Source of the DNA: Defluviitaleaceae bacterium
GTDB lineage: Bacteria; Bacillota; Clostridia; Lachnospirales; UBA5962
Direction of reading: 5' to 3'
DNA: 64,000 bases
Assembly: GCA_009779915.1 (NCBI GenBank)
Contig: WRBA01000012.1
Span: 17,373-81,372 of the forward strand
Shown here one piece after another: positions 19,016 to 27,757 of the stretch. Below the pieces are notes generated by a model, which saw nothing but the letters and a program-made list of their open reading frames with translations, did no database searches and was not told the DNA's origin. Position numbers and translations under genes: made by a program. Position 1 is the first letter of the stretch. Each line of letters opens with the position of its first letter.

Positions 19016-20056
19016 GTGGAAATCCTTTATATTTTACCCGTACTTCTTTTAACTCTGCCTATAACCACTCCCTCTTTTTATAAGAGGGAGAACTGGGCAG
19101 GGATTTTGTTATGCCTTGGGCTTGCTTTTTTAGCCTGGTATTTAGGTCAAATGCTTCCTCTGGTGGGGGGACCTGTTTTAGGTATATTAATAGGTCTTAT
19201 TATTACAAATTTATGGAAAAATCAGGAGGCTTTTACAAAAGGGATTAAAATTTCCTCTAAGCGTGTACTGCAAACAGCTATAGTCCTCTTTGGTTTTCAA
19301 ATGAATTTGGGGAAAGTTTTTGAAATGGGCAGAGATTCTATTGTCATTATACTAGTTGTAATAACCGTAGCCTTTGGGGTAGCAATATTTGCAGGTAAAG
19401 CCCTTAAAATAGCCCATAATGAAAAAATGCTTATAGGTATTGGTACGGCTATTTGCGGCGGTTCTGCAATTGCGGCCACAGCACCTGTTTTAAGTGCTTC
19501 GGATAAAGAGGTAGTACGCGCCATATCCACTATTTTCCTATTTAATATATTAGCCGCTTTCCTGTTTCCCATTTTAGGCAGGGCTATGGGCATGAGCGAC
19601 ACTATGTTCGGCATATGGGCAGGGGCTGCTATTAATGATACCTCTTCCGTGGTAGCAGCAGGCTATGTTTACTCTGACACGGCAGGTGATGTGGCAACAA
19701 TAGTTAAACTTACACGAACTATTATGATAATCCCCTTGACTCTTTGTATCGCTTTTATAAGACCTAAAGAAGGCAGCAGTAATCACAATTTCAATATATT
19801 AAAATCATTCCCTTGGTTTGTACTTGCTTTTTTACTTGCAAGCGTTATAAACACAACAGGCATTATACCTATAGAGGTTACTTCATTTTGGGGCAGAATG
19901 GGAAGATTTCTTATAATTACAGCTATGGTGGCTATCGGTTTTGGATGTAATATTAAAGAGCTTATAAAAGGTGGCAAACGTCCGATATTTTTAGGCTTTC
20001 TATGCTCTTTAAGTGTTGGCATTGTTGCTCTTATTTTAATAAATACTTTAGACTAG
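19016..20056 (+). CDS. YeiH/UPF0324 family putative sulfate (sulfur anion) exporter
   Basis: The 346-residue polytopic membrane protein has about ten hydrophobic segments. Conserved UPF0324 blocks are visible: QTAIVLFGFQMNLG, GTAICGGSAIAATAPV, WAGAAINDTSSVVAAG and the C-terminal MVAIGFGCNI. The gene starts with GTG 15 nt after the dcyD stop, so the two are almost certainly cotranscribed. The family is annotated as putative sulfate exporter. The link to a cysteine-degrading enzyme supports a role in moving a sulfur-containing product out of the cell, which is inference. Confidence 0.85.
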   Translation: MEILYILPVLLLTLPITTPSFYKRENWAGILLCLGLAFLAWYLGQMLPLVGGPVLGILIGLIITNLWKNQEAFTKGIKISSKRVLQTAIVLFGFQMNLGKVFEMGRDSIVIILVVITVAFGVAIFAGKALKIAHNEKMLIGIGTAICGGSAIAATAPVLSASDKEVVRAISTIFLFNILAAFLFPILGRAMGMSDTMFGIWAGAAINDTSSVVAAGYVYSDTAGDVATIVKLTRTIMIIPLTLCIAFIRPKEGSSNHNFNILKSFPWFVLAFLLASVINTTGIIPIEVTSFWGRMGRFLIITAMVAIGFGCNIKELIKGGKRPIFLGFLCSLSVGIVALILINTLD

Positions 20057-20101
20057 GGCATGTTAATACGCCCTGATTAAATATAGAAAGGGATGATTAA
20101 A

Positions 20102-20347
20102 ATGACGGAATTTAGAGACATTTATGGACAACGGATTGCCCGAATAGTTGGGAATAGAATTATGGACAATTACAGCAACTGGCTGTATGAAATTAGAGGT
20201 GACCGGATTTTTGATAGTTTCGGCAACTGGCGATATGAGTTAAGAGGAGGCAATCGTATTTTTGATACAAACGGCAACTGGCTGTATGAAATAAGGGGCG
20301 AGCGGCTTTTTGATACTAACGGAAATTGGCTAGGCTCTGAGTTCTAA
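20102..20347 (+). CDS. Small tandem-repeat protein, (R)IFDxxGNWxYEIRG units
   Basis: The 81-residue protein is built almost wholly from four consecutive 16-17-residue repeats of the form N/D-R-I-F-D-x-x-G-N-W-x-Y-E-I-R-G, the last one cut short (GNWLGSEF). No signal peptide or membrane helix. Start at 20102 is set by AAAGGG nine bases upstream; the earlier in-frame ATG at 20093 abuts the ribosome site. Such a repeat suggests a small closed beta structure. I do not know its function. It lies between the transporter and the racemase, with 70 bp on the racemase side. Confidence 0.75.
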   Translation: MTEFRDIYGQRIARIVGNRIMDNYSNWLYEIRGDRIFDSFGNWRYELRGGNRIFDTNGNWLYEIRGERLFDTNGNWLGSEF

Positions 20348-20417
20348 TATATCGAAAAATTATAGTAAAATTACCTCAAAACAGCAAATCGAAAATATCC
20401 CAAAGGAGACAAGTACA

Positions 20418-21119
20418 ATGGAAAAAGCTTTAGGTATCCTTGGCGGCATGGGACCTCTTGCAACTGCCAATTTTATGACACAAATTATTGAATCTACAAA
20501 AGCCGGCAAAGACCAGGATCATTTAAGAATATATGTGGATTGTCACTCTCAAACGCCAAACAGAGTGGCTGCTCTTTTAGAAGGCGGCGAAGAACCAACG
20601 GCAGCCATATGCGAGTCTATTAAAAAGCTGGAGTCTATTGGTGCCTCAGTTCTGGTCATGCCTTGTATTTCAGCCCATGGATTTTATGATAAAGCCGTTG
20701 AGAGTGCTTCCGTACCGTTTTTGAATATGCCTGATATTATAGTAGATGTTTGCGCCCATAACTTTCCGGGGCAAAAAGCAGGGGTTTTGTCAACTAAAGG
20801 CACGGCAGATACACGAATCCTTCTAAATCCAATGGATAGATTTAATATACCTTATATAACCCCCAATGAATACGAACAGGATAAAGTATCAAGCCTTATT
20901 GAAAGAGTAAAAGCAAACGGTAATTTAGTGCAAATTGCTAAGGAGTTCTCCAAAGTACTTGATACCATGGAAGCAAGGGGTGCCGACTATTTTGTACTTG
21001 GATGTACGGAATTGCCCGTTATAGCTAAGTATTGTAAAGGAAAGCATGTGTTTTTAGATACAACACTTGAGCTTGCAAAAGCTTCAATTATAGCCTGCGG
21101 AGGATTGGTTAAATCATGA
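20418..21119 (+). CDS. Aspartate/glutamate racemase family protein
   Basis: The 233-residue cytosolic protein of the cofactor-independent Asp/Glu racemase superfamily has the N-terminal GILGGMGPLATANF block, a first catalytic cysteine in MPCISAHGF and a second in LGCTELPV. The first motif is usually PCNTAH; here it is PCISAH, so the Asn next to the first Cys is replaced. Both cysteines remain, so two-base racemization of an acidic amino acid is expected, though the substrate is open. It overlaps the next gene by 4 nt (ATGA), implying translational coupling. Confidence 0.85.
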   Translation: MEKALGILGGMGPLATANFMTQIIESTKAGKDQDHLRIYVDCHSQTPNRVAALLEGGEEPTAAICESIKKLESIGASVLVMPCISAHGFYDKAVESASVPFLNMPDIIVDVCAHNFPGQKAGVLSTKGTADTRILLNPMDRFNIPYITPNEYEQDKVSSLIERVKANGNLVQIAKEFSKVLDTMEARGADYFVLGCTELPVIAKYCKGKHVFLDTTLELAKASIIACGGLVKS

Positions 21120-21673
21120 AAACCCTTATTATAAACGGCTCTCCAAGAAGAGATGGCGATACTGTATCACTGATAAGTGAGTTTAAAAAACATATAGACG
21201 GAGAAGTTGTGGAAATTTCAGCCTATTACGATAAAATAGCCCCTTGTAACGATTGCAGACATTGCTGGAAACACCGCGGCTGTTGTATTATAGAAGATGA
21301 TATGGCAAAAATCTATGCTGATGATTTTGATAATGTTGTAATCGCTTCACCTGTGTATATCTCCAACCTGACCGGACCTGTCCTTAGTCTTGCCAGTCGT
21401 TTTCAAATATATTTTGCCGCAAGATTTTTTTTAAACGATCCTATAGTAAGAAAAGCGAAAACCGGAGTACTAATACTTGCAGCCGGAGGCAACGGAGGGG
21501 CGGAGCCTGCTATAGATTCGGCTAAAATAATATTTAAAATGATGAATGCACAATTTGATGATGAGAATGCAATTTTTTCCCTTAAAACGGATACTTTGCC
21601 GGCAAAAGATGATGTAAATGCTGTTAAAAAAGCCAAAGAAGTGGCACAAAGGATAAATATGAAAGGAGTTTAA
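21116..21673 (+). CDS. Iron-sulfur flavoprotein / NADPH-dependent FMN reductase family
   Basis: The 185-residue flavodoxin-like protein has an FMN phosphate loop in INGSPRRDGDTV and a Cys cluster CNDCRHCWKHRGCC around residues 42-56, the compact motif of archaeal/clostridial iron-sulfur flavoproteins. IVIASPVYI-like strand and the flavin-binding AAGGNGG follow. It likely transfers electrons in the cytoplasm of an anaerobe. It overlaps the racemase gene and is followed 1 nt later by the DUF6485 gene, so all three are one transcriptional unit. Confidence 0.85.
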   Translation: MKTLIINGSPRRDGDTVSLISEFKKHIDGEVVEISAYYDKIAPCNDCRHCWKHRGCCIIEDDMAKIYADDFDNVVIASPVYISNLTGPVLSLASRFQIYFAARFFLNDPIVRKAKTGVLILAAGGNGGAEPAIDSAKIIFKMMNAQFDDENAIFSLKTDTLPAKDDVNAVKKAKEVAQRINMKGV

Positions 21674-21674
21674 T

Positions 21675-21896
21675 ATGTCCTGTGAAAAATTTTGTACTTG
21701 TATTAGCGAAACTTGTCCGCACCACCCACGCAATCATAATAACCAATGTACTGCTTGTATTGAAAAGAGTTTGCGTAATCACGAAATACCCATCTGTTTC
21801 TTTAATGATATAGGTAAAGGTAGCTCAGTGGACAGCAGTTATACCTTTTTAAAATTTGCCGAGAAGGTAATGTCTGTAGAGAAAGACAGCCATTAA
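21675..21896 (+). CDS. DUF6485 family Cys-rich small protein
   Basis: A 73-residue protein with Cys-rich N-terminal half (CEKFCTC, CPHH, QCTACIE) and the family-typical ending of that block, IPICFFN. These spaced cysteines and histidines suggest metal or Fe-S binding. AAAGGAG is well placed. It follows the Fe-S flavoprotein with a 1-nt gap, so the two may work as partners. Function unknown. Confidence 0.75.
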   Translation: MSCEKFCTCISETCPHHPRNHNNQCTACIEKSLRNHEIPICFFNDIGKGSSVDSSYTFLKFAEKVMSVEKDSH

Positions 21897-22333
21897 ATTT
21901 TGAACAAAAATATGCATTTTTCCCTATCACCTCTTGCGTACAGTTCATGCTGCTCAGGCAAGGGGACAATTTCACGTAAAAACCCTCCAAGCTTTTCCAA
22001 TGTTCGGCGGGAAGGTATATTATCAGGATTACAGGTGATTATAAGTTGGTTCATTTTATGCTTTTTGGCTTGCTTAAACATAAGGCGGCACGCTTTAAGA
22101 GCGTAATTATGCCCTCTAAACTCCTCGGCGACTCTGTACCCTATATGCCCGCCATAATAAACTTTTGCGCTATACGCCACTTGCAATGTAATTTGTCCTA
22201 CGATATCTCTTGTATCTTGGGTTACAATACTCATTATGTATAAGGGTATGTCTCCGGGAATACATTTTTCGATTTTTAAATATATTTCGCAATCAGCTAA
22301 ACCGCTATCGTCGTAAAATCGGAATTTGCCCAT
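21893..22333 (-). CDS. GNAT family N-acetyltransferase
   Basis: The 146-residue protein has the GNAT acetyl-CoA loop in VAEEFRGHNYALKACRLM and the RimJ/RimL-type segment CNPDNIPSRRTLEKLGG. Start 22333 is chosen because GGAGG lies five bases upstream; the ATG at 22345 overlaps that site. Its 3' end overlaps the convergent DUF6485 gene by 4 nt. Substrate unknown. Confidence 0.8.
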   Translation of the reverse strand: MGKFRFYDDSGLADCEIYLKIEKCIPGDIPLYIMSIVTQDTRDIVGQITLQVAYSAKVYYGGHIGYRVAEEFRGHNYALKACRLMFKQAKKHKMNQLIITCNPDNIPSRRTLEKLGGFLREIVPLPEQHELYARGDREKCIFLFKI

Positions 22334-22412
22334 AAACACCTCCATGCCTATCTGAGAGATATTTTACACATTATTTACATCAAGAGCAAGATATATTAAG
22401 GAGAATAGACAT

Positions 22413-22946
22413 ATGAATTTTGCGCTTAGCCCCATAAAAAAACTTGTATTAGCTTCTCTTATATTACATATAATCGGCTTATTTATTGCGGCAATTCTTA
22501 CCGCTTGGCAAATCCCGCTGGGAAATTTGTTTGCTTATCGGCCGCCTGATGAAATATTATTTGTTTTTCCCACAATAATATCAATAGTAACCATTGTGAT
22601 AATATTGGTTTTCCACGTTCTTTTAGCCGTCAGCTTTTTAAATGCTATGAATTTGGAACTAGACTCAGTGAACCGGTTGAAAACAACTTCCATACTCACA
22701 TTTGTTTTCGTGATTGTTATCTTTCCGATATTGATAAGCACTGCTCCATTTTTAGAAGCGGTTTTTCGTTTAACCACCGAAAGTATTGCACATCTTGTTG
22801 CTTATAATATTTTGCAAACCCTTATGTTTTGGGGTTTTGCTATCCGCGGTCTCGGTTTATCCGCTTTATTAATTGCTGCCTCTATGGCTTTTTACTACTC
22901 TTTTTTGGCAAACTCAAACGAAGACATTCGCAAATTCATTAAATAA
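22413..22946 (+). CDS. Hypothetical four-helix membrane protein
   Basis: A 177-residue protein with hydrophobic stretches near residues 12-32, 52-76, 90-112 and 140-166, and a short charged C-terminus (NSNEDIRKFIK). AAGGAG precedes the ATG. I do not recognise the family. It stands alone between a GNAT gene and a convergent MazF-type gene. Confidence 0.7.
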   Translation: MNFALSPIKKLVLASLILHIIGLFIAAILTAWQIPLGNLFAYRPPDEILFVFPTIISIVTIVIILVFHVLLAVSFLNAMNLELDSVNRLKTTSILTFVFVIVIFPILISTAPFLEAVFRLTTESIAHLVAYNILQTLMFWGFAIRGLGLSALLIAASMAFYYSFLANSNEDIRKFIK

Positions 22947-22970
22947 CCGCCTAACAGTTCCGTCAGGCGG
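22947..22970. terminator. Hairpin between convergent genes
   Basis: A 9-bp stem with one mismatch, CCGCCTAAC paired with GTCAGGCGG, sits between the ends of the membrane protein and the MazF-type gene. No clear T run on either side, so only a weak terminator candidate. Confidence 0.4.
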
Positions 22971-22983
22971 CTATATGTATCTA

Positions 22984-23328
22984 TTATTTAAGTCCCATAC
23001 TTATCATCAAGGCTTTATCTACCCGTTCCATAATTTCGTCTGAAAGCCGGCAGATTTTTTCCCTCAAGCGCTTTTTATCTATAGTCCGTACTTGCTCGAG
23101 AAGTACAACCGAATCTTTAACAAGAGTCACATTTTGGGAATCAATCTCTATATGGGTTGGAAGCTTTGCTTTATTAATTTGGCTTGTTATAGCCGCACAT
23201 ATAATTGTTGGGCTGTAACGATTGCCAACATCATTTTGAATTATTAGAACCGGTCGTATTCCGCCCTGTTCTGACCCTACAACGGGACTTAAATCAGCGT
23301 AAAAAACATCACCACGTTTTACCAGCAC
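22984..23328 (-). CDS. ndoA: MazF/NdoA-type endoribonuclease
   Basis: The 114-residue PemK/MazF-fold mRNA interferase has [30 protein letters not shown] and AAITSQ, nearly as in Bacillus NdoA. These enzymes cleave single-stranded mRNA (UACAU in B. subtilis) and are blocked by the CopG-like NdoAI antitoxin. Start is GTG with GGAG nine bases upstream. In Firmicutes ndoAI usually lies directly upstream; here the 317 bp upstream contain no reading frame long enough. Thus this toxin is either unpartnered, controlled in trans, or housekeeping. Confidence 0.9.
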   Translation of the reverse strand: MLVKRGDVFYADLSPVVGSEQGGIRPVLIIQNDVGNRYSPTIICAAITSQINKAKLPTHIEIDSQNVTLVKDSVVLLEQVRTIDKKRLREKICRLSDEIMERVDKALMISMGLK

Positions 23329-23645
23329 ATCTATCCACTCCGCTTATTACAGGTGAGGGCAAGCGAATAGTATCCTTTATGTAATAATGTATCTTGCCTG
23401 CCTCTGTACGTTTATGTCTTTAGTATTTCCTTATTAAGCTGTGGTATACGTGGGGGCTTGATTTAAGTTTTTTACAAATTCCTATATGTTTCGCTAAAAT
23501 CTGCTGCATATAGTGAATTAAGTTTAAAACGGTCTAATTAAGCTTAATTACACTCAAATCTACACAAAATAGTCGCTTTAGCGTTAGCTAGAGTGTGAAT
23601 GCAGGGCATAGTTTCAGTCTGTTTGGGACTGAAACTACTATAGCC
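23329..23645. other. Intergenic region upstream of the MazF-type gene
   Basis: No gene of convincing size on either strand, notably no CopG/MazE-like antitoxin. AT-rich palindromic TAATTAAGCTTAATTA at about 23535-23550. A hairpin at 23606-23646 (AGTTTCAGTC/GACTGAAACT within GGGC...GCCC) lies directly after the lipoprotein stop codon and may end that transcript, though it lacks a T run. Confidence 0.5.
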
Positions 23646-24305
23646 CTAATCCAGCGGAGGCTGGAATATACTGTCAGGAAGCTCTACATTATATTCAAAG
23701 TTTATATATGTAATTACAATACGCTCTACTCCATCCGGATCATATATAACAAGCTGAAGGGGCTTAAGTGTTTCGTTGTCAACCCAAAGCCTTTGTGTTG
23801 ACATATAAGGATGGGTGCCGGGTACAGTGGCTTCAAATATAGTGGCACGCCCTTCACCGAAATCCCCTACCGCAAGTGACACTTCTTTAGATGTCAGATA
23901 ATTTCTCATAAATGCCGTTAGAAATATTTCCGACCGCTCCGGCGCTTCTCTTGTTCCTATTGCAATTTGATTGGAAACATTAGGGTTAAACTGATAAATC
24001 GTAGTCCCGTCAAAAACTGTAACATTCCCTGCAACATCAGATGGGGCTATGACCTCAATTCTGTATTCACCTGTTATTCTTGCTTGCTGTAATGTGGTAT
24101 ATTCATTTGTATTTTTGTTAGATATGTATTTTACAGTGGCTTCCGCTTGGTAAGTCCGCATATTCATAAGCATTTCTTGAATTCTTTCGTAAGCCGAAAC
24201 ATCAATATCAGTTGATCCGTTAGATGGGCTAAAAGCCCCGCAGCCTGCTAAAATAAAACTTACGGCAATAAATATTGCAATTATTCGCAGCCATTTTTTT
24301 TGCAT
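23646..24305 (-). CDS. LolA-like lipoprotein
   Basis: Start chosen at 24305 (MQKKWLRIIA) with GGAGGG seven bases upstream; upstream in-frame ATGs run into purF. The 219-residue product has a lipoprotein signal with lipobox FILAGC (Cys ~21) and a following beta-rich domain with LolA/GerS-like features: repeated YQAEATVKY, VTVFDGTTIYQFNP, RLWVDNETLKPLQLVIYD, ITYINFEYNVELPDSIF. Anchored on the outer face of the membrane. Related clostridial proteins include the germination lipoprotein GerS; whether this one acts in germination is open. Confidence 0.75.
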   Translation of the reverse strand: MQKKWLRIIAIFIAVSFILAGCGAFSPSNGSTDIDVSAYERIQEMLMNMRTYQAEATVKYISNKNTNEYTTLQQARITGEYRIEVIAPSDVAGNVTVFDGTTIYQFNPNVSNQIAIGTREAPERSEIFLTAFMRNYLTSKEVSLAVGDFGEGRATIFEATVPGTHPYMSTQRLWVDNETLKPLQLVIYDPDGVERIVITYINFEYNVELPDSIFQPPLD

Positions 24306-24390
24306 AAAAAATCCCTCCGTATATGTTGTTCTATAATAGTATACTGAAGGGATTGATATTTTATACTTGCTCTGCTCGTTCTTATATGTC

Positions 24391-25755
24391 TTAAACCGGA
24401 AAATTCCCTGTGAAACAAGCATCGCAGAAACCGCCTGCCTCTGCAGGCACAAGGTCTTTAAGCCGCTCCAGCCCAAGATAGCCAAGAGAATCTGCGTCTA
24501 TAAGCTTCCTTATCTCTTCAAGAGTGCGGGAATGGGCTACAAGCTGCTTGCCGGAGGTAACATCCGTTCCGTAATAACATGGGAACAAAAATGGCGGTGA
24601 GGCAATCCTCACATGAACCTCTGTCGCTCCCGCGTCACGAAGCATTTTGGTAATATAGGCAAAAGTTGTACCCCTAACCAATGAATCGTCAACTACAACA
24701 ACCCTTTTACCGGCAACATTAGAGCGTAAAGGATTAAGTTTCATACGTACAGCCCATTCTCTGTCTGTTTGATCCGGCTGTATAAATGTCCGACCGATAT
24801 AACGGCTTTTTATGAATCCATCAGCATATTCAATGCCGGATTTTTTGCCGTAACCTACTGCTGCCGGCACACCTGAGTCAGGTACCCCTATAACCACATC
24901 TGCCGCAGCCGGATGATCTTCCGCTAAAATCACCCCTGCTGTCTTGCGTGATTCATAAACTGTGCGCTTATCAAACACAGAATCCGGTCTTGCGAAATAT
25001 ATATGCTCAAATATGCAAAAGCTTGTGGGCACTTTACCTACATGTTTTTTCATCTCCGTTAACTTTCCATTTTCAATTACTACTATCTCCCCAGGTTCAA
25101 TCTCTCTTACAAAATCGGCACCAACTCCGTCTAGCGCACAGGATTCTGAGGCGAACATATAAGCGTCACCTTTTTTACCTATACAAAGAGGACGAAAACC
25201 CCACATATCCCTGGCGGCTATAAGTTTTTGAGGACTCATTATAACCAAAGAGTAAGCCCCTTTCAATTTATCCATAGACTTTGACACCGCCTCCTGAATA
25301 GATCCGGAATTAATCCTTTCGCGGGCTATGGTGTAGGCAACTATTTCCGTATCAGAGGTAGTTTGATATATTGCACCTGTACGTTCATATTCTTTTTTAA
25401 GTTCTGCTGTATTTCTTAAGCCGCCGTTATGAGCTATGGCAAGGTTTCCTTTTACATAATGCAAAACCAGAGGCTGAGCGTTTGCAGGGCTTGATGTCCC
25501 TTCTGATGAATAACGAACATGACCTACAGCCATTGTTCCCGATAGGTTGTCCAGTATTTTTTTGTCATTAAAAACATCTGTAACAAGACCCATACCTTTG
25601 TAACAGTAAACTTCTTTGTCGCGATTTACAGCTATTCCACAGCTTTCCTGCCCTCTGTGCTGTAAAGCAACAAGAGCATGAAATACAGTATTAGCCACAT
25701 TTCCTTTCGGGTCATAAACGCCGAATACGCCGCATTCTTCTTTAAGCTTGTCCAT
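24391..25755 (-). CDS. purF: Amidophosphoribosyltransferase
   Basis: The 454-residue first enzyme of de novo purine synthesis makes phosphoribosylamine from PRPP and glutamine. Start at 25755 behind AAGGAGG gives a short propeptide (MDKLKEE) before the catalytic N-terminal cysteine of CGVFGVY. The glutaminase domain (HRGQESCG, HNGGLRN) is followed by the PRTase domain with PRPP loop VVVVDDSLVRGTT. Four cysteines in FCIFEHIYF, FLFPCYYG and FCDAC match the [4Fe-4S] ligands of the Bacillus-type enzyme. It follows cvpA as in many bacteria, but no other pur genes are in the window. Confidence 0.97.
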   Translation of the reverse strand: MDKLKEECGVFGVYDPKGNVANTVFHALVALQHRGQESCGIAVNRDKEVYCYKGMGLVTDVFNDKKILDNLSGTMAVGHVRYSSEGTSSPANAQPLVLHYVKGNLAIAHNGGLRNTAELKKEYERTGAIYQTTSDTEIVAYTIARERINSGSIQEAVSKSMDKLKGAYSLVIMSPQKLIAARDMWGFRPLCIGKKGDAYMFASESCALDGVGADFVREIEPGEIVVIENGKLTEMKKHVGKVPTSFCIFEHIYFARPDSVFDKRTVYESRKTAGVILAEDHPAAADVVIGVPDSGVPAAVGYGKKSGIEYADGFIKSRYIGRTFIQPDQTDREWAVRMKLNPLRSNVAGKRVVVVDDSLVRGTTFAYITKMLRDAGATEVHVRIASPPFLFPCYYGTDVTSGKQLVAHSRTLEEIRKLIDADSLGYLGLERLKDLVPAEAGGFCDACFTGNFPV

Positions 25756-25823
25756 ACCTGCCTCCTTAAAAAGTGAGTTTATTAATCTAAAATCCGAACA
25801 AAATAGTAACAAAAACCTTGCTG

Positions 25824-26519
25824 TTACGTTATATCCGTTAATCCCCTAAGTAATAAGCCTTGGTCGTATAAAAACTGCCCTACCAAAGAACTATTAAAAA
25901 TCCCCTCGTTAGATGGGTTAATACCTACAAAGAAGAATAAATACAAAGTTACTAAAATCCATATGGCTATACAGCCCATCAAAGCCCCCGTAAGAGCACC
26001 GCCTAATTTGTTAAAACTCCTTATAATAGGCAGCCTTGCTATAATATCAATTGCTGAACCTATTAAGCGCATTATAACTATAACTAGAATAAATACAGTA
26101 GCTGCCGAAAGTATATTCATAAAAATATTAGCAAGAAACGAGCCTATATAATCTTCCAAAGTATGGGCACCCAGCATTTGGCGGACAGATGGAATATTAT
26201 TTTGTGTAAGCATATTAAGTATAGCCTCCGGAAGAGGGAGGCTAGAGACAATCGCCGCTTCTCCTTGGGCTACATAGTTTTCTATAATATCACCAAGCCC
26301 GAGTGTTGATATTATATGAGCCTTTATAAATTCATATATGCCCGTATGCTCCCGAAGCAGTGTACCTACATACGGATAAAGCCTATGAGCTATATAAAGA
26401 GCGATAATAATGCTTACAAGACCAAAGGTCATCCTCAAAAAGCCTTTCCTTATACCGCTAAGGACGCATAAGGAAAAAACAGTTAAAGCCAATATGTCTA
26501 ATACATTAAATATACCCAT
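25824..26519 (-). CDS. cvpA: CvpA family membrane protein
   Basis: The 231-residue protein has the N-terminal CvpA signature (NVLDILALTVFSLCVLSGIRKG) and four membrane segments, with a long soluble loop around residues 60-105. Family members are linked to colicin V production and, in other bacteria, to envelope stress. It sits 68 bp upstream of purF in the same direction, a conserved pairing. Confidence 0.85.
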   Translation of the reverse strand: MGIFNVLDILALTVFSLCVLSGIRKGFLRMTFGLVSIIIALYIAHRLYPYVGTLLREHTGIYEFIKAHIISTLGLGDIIENYVAQGEAAIVSSLPLPEAILNMLTQNNIPSVRQMLGAHTLEDYIGSFLANIFMNILSAATVFILVIVIMRLIGSAIDIIARLPIIRSFNKLGGALTGALMGCIAIWILVTLYLFFFVGINPSNEGIFNSSLVGQFLYDQGLLLRGLTDIT

Positions 26520-26554
26520 ATTTTTTCTACCTTTGAGCCGCTAACGCAGTCACC

Positions 26555-27721
26555 TTACCTTACTTCCATTATTTCCATACGAGCCGGGCTTACAAGTAAA
26601 GCCCTGCCGGGTCTATCCAATATTACAAAATCCAGAACATCTGAAGTTGCCGTATGCGCCCACGCAACCCTATTGCCATAAGTTATTGCCACAAAGCTGC
26701 GTCTAAGTGCCCCGCCGCCTATAACAGCCCCTTCTTTGCCGATTGATAGATAAGTTATAGAACCATCTATAGTATGAGAAACAAGTTCATCACCGCTTAC
26801 ACCATATACAATAAAAGTCCCTTCTTCATATCCTTCTCTATTAAGCAAAGAGGAACCAAAAGCTACGGCAACACCTACATTGTCCACAACATTCACAAAA
26901 ACCGCTCTGTTATCAAGTACTCTTGACCATCTATAATTTACCCTTTCTCCCTGAGCCAATTCATACACACCAAATTGACTGTCCGAACTATACATAAGAT
27001 TAGAAGAATCTATAAAGCGTACTTTAGATATAATTTCCCCTTCCAAATGCCTAAAAGAAGCAAATAATCCATCTGTATGATTAGCGGCATCACTTTCCCG
27101 TATATAATAGGCACAAATATAAGACAAAATATTAGGTCCTGATATGTCAAGATAACTTATAACTAAAATACGCCCATCAAGGGATATATCAGCACTTAAG
27201 GGAAAGAGGTTTCTATCTTCTATTCCTTTATGCTTAACAAGATTACCCGCGGTGTTAAAAACATTAATACCGTATCCCGATTCTGATTCGGTAACCACTA
27301 CAGAATAGCCGTTTTTGGCTATATGATAGCTTAGTATATCGTTTTCAAAAGTTAGAGTATATAAGCTCCCATAAGGATTAAAGGCGCGATAAGTTCGTGC
27401 GCGGTGCTCAGATACAGCCACATAAGAGCCGGAGTGAACAAGCACAGGGTTTTCATAGTTTAGGGGATACTCCCATATTATTTCGCCAAAATTGTCAAAT
27501 CTTGTTATACCCCTATCTTTTAAAGCGTAAAAGCCCCCCTTATCTGCTATAACTCTTTTAAAACTATTTCCATCAAAAGAAACAGAAAAATTTCCCGGAA
27601 CAAGAGAAGGCGCCTCTCTTGTCGCAAAAGCAGCACCTAAGTTTGTACCCCAGATTATGTATGTAAAAACCGCAAGTGCCGAGAAAAAAAGTACAAATAC
27701 TGTAACCTTTACCTTTAGCAT
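26555..27721 (-). CDS. DUF5711 family secreted/anchored beta-propeller-like protein
   Basis: The 388-residue protein has one N-terminal membrane anchor (residues ~4-24) and an extracellular region of repeated beta units typical of propellers (DKGGFYALKDRGITRFD, GEIIWEYPLNY, GRILVISYLDISGPN). This matches the clostridial DUF5711 family. Function unknown. It precedes cvpA-purF with a 35-bp gap, so cotranscription is likely. Confidence 0.75.
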   Translation of the reverse strand: MLKVKVTVFVLFFSALAVFTYIIWGTNLGAAFATREAPSLVPGNFSVSFDGNSFKRVIADKGGFYALKDRGITRFDNFGEIIWEYPLNYENPVLVHSGSYVAVSEHRARTYRAFNPYGSLYTLTFENDILSYHIAKNGYSVVVTESESGYGINVFNTAGNLVKHKGIEDRNLFPLSADISLDGRILVISYLDISGPNILSYICAYYIRESDAANHTDGLFASFRHLEGEIISKVRFIDSSNLMYSSDSQFGVYELAQGERVNYRWSRVLDNRAVFVNVVDNVGVAVAFGSSLLNREGYEEGTFIVYGVSGDELVSHTIDGSITYLSIGKEGAVIGGGALRRSFVAITYGNRVAWAHTATSDVLDFVILDRPGRALLVSPARMEIMEVR

Positions 27722-27757
27722 TATTTATTCCCCTAAATACTATATATCTACATTTTA

